Below, piece by piece: positions 1-8,004 of a DNA stretch of 64,000 bases; position 1 is the first letter of the stretch, and each line of letters begins with the position of its first letter. A program made the translations under genes and the position numbers. The stretch is from assembly GCF_901709675.1 (NCBI RefSeq), contig NC_051091.1:14108967-14172966 (forward strand), read 5' to 3'. The notes below the pieces were generated by a model. That model was not told the DNA's origin. It made no database searches and was given only the letters and a program-made list of their open reading frames with translations. The stretch is from Syngnathus acus (lineage: Eukaryota > Chordata > Actinopteri > Syngnathiformes > Syngnathidae).

Positions 1-620
1 CGCGACTTTATTTTGAAATCCAGTTCATTGTTGCTTGCTTCCTCTTTCCGGGAGCAGTACGCGGCGTGTTGTGAGCAGAGCAGGCACGTGAAAGGGGAGC
101 CGACAACTACGCGGCTCCTGGGCTGGTGCTATGGCTAGTGTCTAAGAAGACGAGGAAATTCACTCCCCTTTAGGCTTCAGGTCATTCGTTTGGAAGCACT
201 TTGGATTCCAAAGAAAAGATGGCTCAACGGACAATTAGAATTATTGTAAATAAATAGTTCAGTAATGCACTTTAAAGTTAATGGTATTCCAAAAAAAGAA
301 AGAATATTCATTTTACTTTACTTGTATGAGAAAAAATATAGGAATTTGATAAAGTTCAGTGTTACAATAAGCACTTTGTATACTACAATACTCTTGTAAT
401 TTCCTAAAAAAGAGTTTGCAGTACCTTGTTGATTTTGCGTATGAATTGTTATAAATCAGGATATTGTTCTATATTTTTTATTTTAAAAAATAAATATCGA
501 TCGTGGAGCACTGTATCGTGAATGAATCACAGCAGGCTTTAAGATATCGGCAAATATCGTATCGAGATTCTTTGTATCGATATATCGTATCGTGACAAAA
601 CCCGCGATTTACACCCCTAG
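1..620 (+). mobile_element. hAT transposon relic, internally deleted
   Basis: An ATG at about 131 opens a frame resembling the N-terminus of ZBED-like hAT transposases (residues reading SFVWKHFGF, the start of a BED finger), but it is cut by a stop four codons in and another at about 233. From about 480 the sequence becomes a repeat of ATCGATA/TATCGT motifs and ends in TTTACACCCCTAG at 608-620, which looks like the inverse of a hAT terminal repeat of the type CTAGGGGTGTAAA. The other end would lie left of the window. The transposase body and catalytic residues are missing, so this is a dead derivative. The superfamily call is inference from motif memory. Confidence 0.5.
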
Positions 621-1221
621 TATTAAGTATTAATGTATTACTTGTATATTAAAAATTGTGTCTTTTCATAGAAGGCATCTGTACAACATAATACTTTATT
701 TTTATATACCAACATTCAGGTGCAGTCAGGAAATACATAGTGGATGAAGAGTGAGTTTATTGAATGCAATAAAATATTACTACTCTTCATTAAGTAGTAA
801 TGATACTTAATTTATTAAGTATTAAGTCTTAATACTATGTAGCTGCTGAAAACAACCATCCAATGGTTATGCATAACATCTTGGGTCATTTTAATAAAGC
901 CCTAGAACTTTTATATAACTGGAACATAATGCCAAATGCAAGCTGTTTCTATAAAATTCTAAAAACAGTGAAGGAACGAATACAAAGTTTGTTTCTATTT
1001 GACCAATAAGAACAGTGAACAAAATATGTTGTGTTGTGTTGATGCAACTTACAACGGATAATTAACGGAGTTATGGTTATTGACAGAATTAAACAATATC
1101 CATGACCCAGATATTGCTTTTGAGAACGGCATTGAATTCTGATCGGAAGTCTGGAAAATGTTCATAGCTGTCAGCAATGTACAAAACCTTTCCACACGTG
1201 TGCCCCACTGGTCTACTAAAC
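621..1221. other. AT-rich spacer, no gene seen
   Basis: This stretch is AT-rich with repeated TTAAGTATTAA-like words at 620-840. I find no splice-bounded coding exon, RNA gene or recognisable transposon in it. Confidence 0.5.
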
Positions 1222-1317
1222 CAGTGGTTCCCAAAGTGGGCGGTACCGCCCCCCTGGGGGCGGTGGAAAGATCTGGGGGGGCGGTGAGGAAGAAAGGGGC
1301 CACTTTGGGAACCACTG
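1222..1317. mobile_element. 96-bp hAT-type MITE with perfect 18-bp TIRs
   Basis: The left end (1222-1239) reads CAGTGGTTCCCAAAGTGG and the right end (1300-1317) is its exact reverse complement. The interior is GC-rich (GGGGGCGGT). The CAGTGGTT start is typical of hAT elements. The flanking octamers TACTAAAC and CTCTAAAT match at 5 of 8 positions, as expected of an aged 8-bp target duplication. Confidence 0.75.
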
Positions 1318-1390
1318 CTCTAAATCTTCTAAGAGGCCACCTACCTCTAATACCATCACAGTACAAGAAACTTAAAAAGCAGAAAAAGAA

Positions 1391-1544
1391 TACCGTATTT
1401 TTTGGACTAAACGTCGCTCCGGAATATACGTCGCATTAGCCATAAAATGCACAATAACGTGAAAAAAACCATATAAGTCGCTCCGGAGTATAAGTCGCAT
1501 TTTGGGGGAAATTTATTCGACAAAATCCACCACCAAGAACAGAC
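1391..1544 (+). mobile_element. Left end of TA-flanked DNA transposon (copy A)
   Basis: It starts TACCGTATTTTTTGGACTAA and carries the sub-terminal words GTCGCTCCGGAGTATAAGTCGC. It is homologous to the reverse complement of the right end of the near-complete copy at 51243-52466. Homology stops at AACAGAC (1538-1544), where a LINE is inserted, and resumes at 4755. TA at the edge suggests TA target sites. The superfamily is not established. Confidence 0.75.
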
Positions 1545-1554
1545 CGCCCGAACG

Positions 1555-2538
1555 GTGTTTTGTTCGTCAAATGAGTGTTTGACCGGCAGTTTTGTGCGTT
1601 CGTCTCGTCGTACTGAGTCGTGCTACAAGTACGGCAGGAAGGTTCTGCTCGACATCGGCGAAAGCGAGTTTTGTCGAGTTCTGGACTTTGATGCGGGGAC
1701 ATTAAAGGAGCTCGGACTGCTACGTCCTGAAGCGTCGCCGGACTCGTCTGCTATTCCTCCCCCGGTTGGGAAGCGTCGAAAGCGGTGTGCGAGGAGGCTG
1801 AAGAGGGGCAAGCGTGGGGGCGTCCGGGCCAGGCTGGCGGCCAACCCGGCTCGCCCGGCCGTGCCTTCCATTCTTCTGGCGAATGTTCGATCGCTGGACA
1901 ACAAAATGGATTACGTTCGCTTGCTGAGATCTACAAACCGGACGGTGCGTGACTGCTGTGTGCTCGTGTTCACTGAGACTTGGTTGACCGTCAACATTCC
2001 GGACTCGGCTGTACGTCTGGAGCGGCTAGCGTGCTATCGGGCGGACCGGACCATTGTACGAGGGGGGAAATCTCGTGGAGGTGGAATATGCGTCTACATC
2101 CGTGACGAGTGGTGCCGGGACTCTGTGGTGGTATGCAGGCACTGCTCGCCACTGGCGGAGTTTGTGATCATTAAGTGCCGTCCTTTTTACCTGCCGAGGG
2201 AATTTACCGCGATTCTGCTGGTCGCGGTTTACATCCCGCCTTCCAACATCGGAGGCGACAGGGTCGCGGCTCTTAGTGAACTGTACCAGGCTGTCAGTGA
2301 CCAACAGACAGCGCACTCTGACGGTTTCACCATCTTCGCTGGGGATTTTAATCATGCTAACCTGAAGTCTGTTTTTCCGAGCTTCACCAGCATGTTGATT
2401 TTCCTACGCGTGGCGACAGCTTCCTGGACCTGGTCTACTCTTCGCATAAAGGAGCTTTCAAAGCCGCCCCCCTCCCCCATCTTGGACTTTCTGACCATAT
2501 CACTGTTATGCTTTTGCCCGCATACAGACAAAAGGTGA
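1555..2538 (+). pseudogene. Rex1-like endonuclease domain (frame-broken 3' end)
   Basis: The frame encodes an apurinic-like endonuclease of the LINE type: an arginine-rich N-terminal stretch, then LANVRSLDNK (the usual N-R-S entry motif), TETWL, a GGGICVYIR strand and GDFNHANL. These are standard EN landmarks and place the nuclease roughly at residues 100-270. After GDFNHANL the frame drifts because of a one-base loss at about 2377. The last 50 or so codons to 2538 are out of frame and not real protein. The true continuation is the frame that opens at 2508. The enzyme nicks target DNA to prime reverse transcription. Confidence 0.75.
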
Positions 2539-4484
2539 GAACATCCAGACCAGTTCGCAAGCGGGTGCGGGTGTGGCCTGAGGGTGCCTCTGATGCGCTT
2601 CGTGACTGCTTTGGCTCTACTGACTGGGACGTGTTTAGGAGGGCTGCCACTTGCGACGGTCGGGCGGACATTGAGGAGTATACTGACTCTGTTTCCTCCT
2701 ACATCAGGAAGTGCATTGATGATGTGACACTCTCAATATCCGTCGTCACTCGGGCTAACCGGAAGCCATGGCTGCTGAGGGCCAGGGACAAAGCCTTCAG
2801 GGCGGGGGATGAGGCTGGCTTGAGGACTGCGAGGGCCTACCTGTCCCGGGGCATCAAAGGAGCGAAGAGAGCGTTCTCGTGCAAAATTACCGCCCACTTC
2901 AAGGACAGCAGGGACGCACGGAGCCTTTGGCAGGGCATTCAGACCATCACGGACTACAAGCCCGCGCCGCAGAGCTGTGAAGGCGACGTCCGTCTGCTCA
3001 ATGACCTCAACCGCTTCTTTGCTCGCTTCGACGCTCAGAACAGCACTTGCCCGCTGAAGGCCACTCCCCCTTCCCACGAGCTGCCCCTGTGCCTCTCCGC
3101 CGACAGCGTGAGGAGGACGCTTGCCGCTATCGACATCCGTAAGGCGGCGGGCCCGGACAGCATCCCGGGTCGAGCGCTGAAGGACTGCGCTGGTGAGCTG
3201 ACGGGTGTCTTCACGGACATCTTTAACACTTCCCTGCAGCAGGCCATCGTCCCGTCGTGTTTCAAAGCTGCCACCATCGTACCTGTGCCGAAGAAGCCTG
3301 CTCCGTCCTGCTTCAATGACTACCGCCCCGTGGCACTTACGCCCATCATCATGAAGTGCTTTGAGCGGCTTGTCATGGAGCACATCCGGTCAGTTCTCCC
3401 CCCCACCATTGACCCCTTCCAGTTTGTGTACCGAGCCAAACGGTCCTCTGAGGATGCCATCTGCTCTGCCCTCCACTCGGCCCTCACCCACCTGGAGGGG
3501 AGGGACTCGTATGTGAGGTTGCTGTTTGTGGACTTCAGTTCTGCCTTCAACACCATTGTGCCACAGCGTCTCATCAGCAAACTTGACAGGCTGGGCCTCA
3601 GTACCTGCCTCTGCAACTGGCTACTGGACTTCCTCTGTCAGAGGCCACAGGTGGTACGTGTTGGCGACAAGATCTCCGCCAGCATCACGCTGAGCACAGG
3701 GGCCCCCCAAGGCTGCGTGCTCAGTCCGCTGCTCTTCACCCTCCTGACGCATGACTGCGCTGCCACCTGCAGCGGCAACCGCATAGTGAAGTTTGCTGAC
3801 GACACGACTCTGGTGGGTCTCATCACCAAGGGAGACGAGACTGAATACAGGCTGGAGGTTGACCTTCTGACCGCGTGGTGCAGGGACAACAACCTCCTGC
3901 TGAACGTCGACAAGACCAAGGAGATTGTTGTTGACTTCCGGAAGGGTCACGCCCAACACCTGCCGCTGACCATCGACGGTGCTGTGGTGGAGAGAGTGAG
4001 CAGCGCCAGGTTCCTGGGGGTGCACATCAGTGAGGATCTCTCCTGGTCCACCAACACCGCATCGCTGGCGAAGAAGGCCCAGCGCCGCCTGTACTTCCTT
4101 CGGAAACTCAGGCGAGCGGGGGCTCCTCCGGCCGTCATGACTACTTTTTACCGCGGCACCATTGAGAGCGTCCTCTCCAGCTGTATTGCTGTCTGGGGTG
4201 GCAGCTGCACTGACTACGACTTGAAGGCCCTGCAGCGCATAGTGAAAACGGCTAGTAAGACTATTGGTGCTTCTCTCCCCTCCTTGAAGGACATTTACAC
4301 CTCCCATCTCACCCGCAAGGCGACCAAGATTGTGAGTGATGTGAGTCACCCCGCTCACTCTTTGTTTGAACTTCTGCCCTCTGGGAGGCGGTACAGGAGC
4401 CTGCGCTCCCGCACCACCAGACTCTCCAACAGCTTCGTACTCCAGGCTGTTAGGATCCTGAAGTCGCTCCCCCTTTCAGCGTAG
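2508..4484 (+). CDS. Rex1-like reverse transcriptase (LINE ORF)
   Basis: This 658-codon open frame has no stops. It begins within the C-terminal end of the endonuclease (LPAYRQKVR after a lost frame), passes through a linker, and reaches the RT fingers and palm: [22 protein letters not shown] (catalytic Asp in motif A), [13 protein letters not shown] (motif B) and FADDT (the catalytic Asp pair of motif C). It finishes with a basic thumb and C-terminal region rich in R and S. It copies LINE RNA at the nicked target. It is the best-preserved RT of three related copies in the window (others at 56.5 and 62.4 kb) and of the 3' fragment at 60.88-61.51 kb. Confidence 0.85.
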   Translation: MLLPAYRQKVRTSRPVRKRVRVWPEGASDALRDCFGSTDWDVFRRAATCDGRADIEEYTDSVSSYIRKCIDDVTLSISVVTRANRKPWLLRARDKAFRAGDEAGLRTARAYLSRGIKGAKRAFSCKITAHFKDSRDARSLWQGIQTITDYKPAPQSCEGDVRLLNDLNRFFARFDAQNSTCPLKATPPSHELPLCLSADSVRRTLAAIDIRKAAGPDSIPGRALKDCAGELTGVFTDIFNTSLQQAIVPSCFKAATIVPVPKKPAPSCFNDYRPVALTPIIMKCFERLVMEHIRSVLPPTIDPFQFVYRAKRSSEDAICSALHSALTHLEGRDSYVRLLFVDFSSAFNTIVPQRLISKLDRLGLSTCLCNWLLDFLCQRPQVVRVGDKISASITLSTGAPQGCVLSPLLFTLLTHDCAATCSGNRIVKFADDTTLVGLITKGDETEYRLEVDLLTAWCRDNNLLLNVDKTKEIVVDFRKGHAQHLPLTIDGAVVERVSSARFLGVHISEDLSWSTNTASLAKKAQRRLYFLRKLRRAGAPPAVMTTFYRGTIESVLSSCIAVWGGSCTDYDLKALQRIVKTASKTIGASLPSLKDIYTSHLTRKATKIVSDVSHPAHSLFELLPSGRRYRSLRSRTTRLSNSFVLQAVRILKSLPLSA

Positions 4485-4754
4485 CGTCCTGTTCTTGCTG
4501 TCTGCTGTATGCGCACTGGCTCGGTTTTGCCCCTCTTATTTAATGGGTTATTGGTCTATTATTTATTCATCGCTCATTTTATTTTATTTATTATTTATTA
4601 TTTATGGTTTGTGCCTTCTTGTTTTTGTTTTGTGTCGCCTACTTGTATGTCTCGTCACCGTGGGATGGAGGAAACGGAATTTCGGTTTCTTTGTGTGTCT
4701 TGACATATGAAGGGATTGACAATAAAGCTGACTTTGACTTTGACTTTGACTTTG

Positions 4755-5742
4755 AGACATAAACGAGCAACAACAGGCTAAAGTAAACGATAGGTAGGCT
4801 AACGTGACCTAAACACAAATAAAGAGCTGAGAACGGGCCTGACGTAACATTCAGAGTTATTCAAATAACTATTACATAAATAACACGTTTATAAAACTAT
4901 CTGTGTCACTCCAATTCATTAAATCCATCGATCGTCCTTTATGTCAACAAAAGGTGCGTGCCGCTGACGGCGGTTGCACTTCCAAATATTCCACAGGCCC
5001 ATATAACGATGTATAAATTATATATCAAATAACTATTATACAAGCAATAATATTATCAAACCATCTGTGTCACTCCAAATCATTAAATCCATCGATCGTC
5101 CTTTATGTAAACAATGCCAGCCGGGTGCGCGCTGCTGACGGCGCTTGCACTTCTAAATATTCCACAGGCCCAGATAACGATTTATAAATTATATATCAAA
5201 TAACTATTATATAGGCGGTTCGGTGGCACACTGGGTAGCACGTCCGCCTCACAGTTAGGAGGGTGCGGGTTCGATTCTACCTCCGGCCCTCCCTGTGCGG
5301 AGTTTACATGTTCTCCCCGGGCCCGCGTGGGTTTTCTCCGGGCACTCCGGTTTCCTCCCACATCCCAAAAACATGCTTGGTAGGCCAATTGAAGACTCCA
5401 AATTGTCCCTAGGTGTGAGTGTGAGTGCAAATGGTTGTTTGTCTCTGTGTGCCCTGCGATTGGCTGGCAACCGGTTCAGGGTGTACCCCGCCTACTGCCC
5501 GATTACGGCTGGGATTGGCTCCAGCACGCCCGCGACCCCCGTGGGGACTAAGCAGTTCAGAAAATGGATGGATGGATAACTATTATATTAGCAATATCAT
5601 CATCAAACCATCTGTGTCACTCCAAATCATTAAATCCATCGATCAAATTCCTCGTCCTTCGTCAACAATGCCGCGCGTGCGCCCTGACGTCAGCCTCGTC
5701 GTTATTCCACAGATCTAGTATACAACTATATTGTAGCGTTAA
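4755..5742 (+). mobile_element. Continuation of DNA transposon copy A after LINE insertion
   Basis: From ATAAACGAGCAACAACAGGC onward the sequence again follows the reverse complement of the 51.2-52.5 kb copy. It contains three imperfect copies of a unit with ATCTGTGTCACTCC and ATTAAATCCATCGATCG, starting near 4894, 5064 and 5608, each followed by a CTGACG/ATTCCACAG block. A SINE interrupts it at 5213-5575. Homology to the sister copy ends in ATTGTAGCGTTAA at about 5742. The remaining right end, about 640 bp in the sister, is absent here. Confidence 0.75.
5213..5575 (+). mobile_element. tRNA-derived SINE with (GGAT)n tail and 13-bp TSD
   Basis: The head contains Pol III promoter boxes: an A-box-like TGGCACACTGGG at about 5223 and a B-box-like GGTTCGATTCT at about 5269. 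The body contains the very common fish SINE text (TTTTCTCCGGGCACTCCGG) and ends in GGATGGATGGAT. The duplication ATAACTATTATAT flanks it perfectly at 5200-5212 and 5576-5588. The GATG-type tail is shared with the Rex3 element at 40.4 kb, consistent with mobilisation by that RTE-clade LINE. Confidence 0.88.
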
Positions 5743-7309
5743 GATGATCTGCCGATGGGACTGCCTGAAAAACAAAAGACCTACTGTTAAAGATTTCTTT
5801 GTCAGGTCAATAGCACAGCTTCTTAAGTAACAATGTTTGCAACATGCAAAAGAACTTCTTCGTGCTATCACCATTGTGGCACTGAGTGAGACAGAGGGTA
5901 ATGACAATTCTGGAGCCCCTATCCCATCAGAAAAGTGCAAGAAATACTTGAGAGCGCAAATCGCAGAGGAATTTGTCCCCATTTCAGATGAGGAAGTTGA
6001 GGGACAAGAACCAGGTGATGCATTAAATCAGCACATCCAGACTAATGTCCAACAGTGGGTGACAGAAATATGTGAGGAGAGCAGGTCACTTGCCATGGCT
6101 GATGGGGATCGAGACAACATCCACTTCCTCCCTGAGATTATTCCTCAAATAACAAGTTTTGGAAGTTACTTGCCACTCTGGACAGCAATAATGGTCCCTC
6201 TCTTCAAAAGCACCAGCATCACTGCAAGTTCCGCAGCTGTTGAAGCAGAGTTCAAAAACATAAAAAAAGGGCTTTTCAAGCATGAAAGCCTACCCATTCG
6301 TGTGGACCGGTTTGTTGCTCATCATCTTTCCTTCATTGAGGGAAACATGCGGATTTGCTCTGCAAAACAAAAAAGTGAAAAGGATGTGTGTGATGCCACG
6401 ACTGTCAAAGAGCCTGACAATGTCTGCAGTACTTCTCAAACTAAAGTAGTAAACAAAAGGGAAAAAAAATCTCATCATGGCGGGGAGCCAGATGCATCTA
6501 CTGACAGTGCAGTTGAAAACTGGAGAGGTTTAGCGGTCCCACCGAAAAAAAGAAAGACAACTTCATATCTCTCTCCTTGTCCTGAATGGCTGCATATTGA
6601 TACACAAGTGGGCTGGAAAAAAGTCAAGGTACCATTGTTGAAAAACGGGAACCATCAACAGCCTGTTAAACTTCGCACATCAAAAGTGTCTGTGCTCAAT
6701 ACTTGTGCATTTGATTCTGTCTTTCAATGCTTATGCTGTTCTTTCTGTGAAAGTTTTTCATTTGAAAAGACTGTTCTGAACTATGAACGTGGGAACCAAT
6801 TCCTCCACCTGGTGAAAACCATCACAACACAGGGTGTGAACCCACAGGTATACTCACAGAGGGCAGAACTGCTGGGGGAAATATTCAAACCTGTCCTCCT
6901 GACCTCTGGTGCTCTCCAAATTGATGCACAATGCCACATCTCCACTGTAATTGAGAGCGCAATGAGGAATATCCCAAGTGTTTATTTGATAAAACAATAC
7001 TCCTCACAGTACTGCAGTTTAAGCCAACAAGTAACAAGGCAAGTTTCACTTGTTTGTGCAAACATTGCTGTCCTGGAGACCTGTGGCATGGCTTATCTTC
7101 AGACTGCTGCTGAAGAGGGACTCAGCCTTCCTGACTCGCTCTGCCTCAGGCCAATTGAAAATCCTTCCCAGTGTCCGTCTTCATTCAAAACACAGGACAA
7201 CAGTACAGGCAAGGCTCTGTGTTCAGGTAATGTTACTCTGGGTTCATTTGGAGCAGATGGGGGGCTGGGTGAACTCTGGATGACCTATAAAATAATCTTT
7301 TATAACTAG
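5743..7309 (+). pseudogene. Transposase-like protein with USP-like cysteine box
   Basis: One frame runs from MICRWDCLKNKRP (5743) through an in-frame TAA at 5828-5830 and then 490 codons to 7309. Codon 5837 is TTG, so translation from there alone is doubtful. Counting from 5837, residues 90-175 (LPLWTAIMVPLF, ITASSAAVEAEF, LPIRVDRFVAHHL) have the look of a transposase C-terminal block. A classical nuclear-localisation motif, PPKKRK, lies at 235-240. At 288-299 NTCAFDSVFQCL resembles the catalytic Cys box of ubiquitin-specific proteases (NTCYMNSxLQxL). I see no later His/Asp box before the stop, and a possible splice donor GTAATG at 7227 suggests a missing 3' part. Family membership is inference. 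It sits where copy A loses homology to its sister. Confidence 0.5.
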
Positions 7310-7739
7310 AAAACCGTTACTACACAAACGAAATTTTTACGGCACAAACCAGCACAAACGAAGCACAAACGAAACAGACTATTTTCCTTAAATTTTGCGT
7401 GGGGTGGGGGGCCAGCTTCACGGAGGTCTTTTTATCATATCCTCCCATACGCGCGTTAGCTAAAACTAGCTGTAAGTCGCCTGGATGCATTGCTATGAAT
7501 TTTTTTTTCTCCCACGGGGAGGCACAACTGCGGTCAAGCCAGCCGTCTTTCGTTTTCTCGTGGTCAAACCAGCCGCTCTTTTAAAAAAAAGCGTGCCCCT
7601 ATTATAGGCTTTACGAGAAAAGCAAGCCGAGGACTCACAAAACAGCGCGAGATGTCTTTTAATAACAAATGCTCGGTGAAGATTTTGACTCGGTGCTTTG
7701 GTTTTGATCTGGGTTGTTTTCATTTCAATTTCAGACACT
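7310..7739. other. Spacer with CACAAACGAA repeats, no gene seen
   Basis: CACAAACGAA-like words recur at 7323-7372, and a G-run with A and T homopolymers follows. I see no exon or RNA gene here. Confidence 0.45.
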
Positions 7740-8004
7740 GACGCGCGATCTCGGATTGTGCGCTTGTGTTTGCGCGCATGCGCAGAGCACCGTCACCGCT
7801 AATCCTCTTAGTGCGCCCAGCTGCGCGCGTCGCGCTATCCATCCGAATGCAAGCCGAAAAGGACGACAGTTCAAAGAGGTACTGATGGTGATCCATCAAA
7901 CTTGAAAGCTAATAGTCTTAATGACTTTTCATCCTTTTCTTTAGTGACATCATGTGGTGACAATGCCTGCACGAAGACGGTGACTGGGTGAACCTCGTGA
8001 TGTC
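7740..8004 (+). promoter_or_regulatory. Candidate dock3-like promoter and 5' UTR with NRF1 motif and uORFs
   Basis: CpG-rich sequence at 7740-7850 contains GCGCATGCGC at 7774-7783, the palindromic NRF1 consensus, about 220 bp before the start codon. A donor-like GAG|GTACTG at about 7879 and an acceptor TTTTCTTTAG ending at 7944 could bound a short 5' UTR intron. Three upstream ORFs precede the main ATG: 7952-7960, 7963-7983 and 8000-8017. The last overlaps the main ATG in another frame, so translation may be attenuated. No TATA box is obvious. Promoter activity is inferred. Confidence 0.5.

Larger units (their letters stand above)
1545..4754 (+). mobile_element. Rex1-like LINE, nearly full length, inserted in copy A
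   Basis: A non-LTR retrotransposon with an endonuclease frame (1555-2376) followed by a reverse transcriptase frame (2508-4484), a 3' UTR, and a tail of TGACTT repeats after AATAAAG (4720-4753). The RT core contains DFSSAFNT, a motif I associate with Rex1, and FADDT as the catalytic box. The target duplication is AGAC (1541-1544 and 4755-4758). Compared with the copy at 62.35 kb, one G appears lost at about 2377 (CCGAGCTTC against CCGAGGCTTC), which splits the two domains into different frames. It is therefore probably inactive. Confidence 0.85.

Noticed and set aside
2733-4358. Long - strand frames opposite the Rex1-like RT
   Set aside because: They are antisense shadows of the RT ORF, as are the frames opposite 57.3-57.7 kb and 62.4-63.9 kb.
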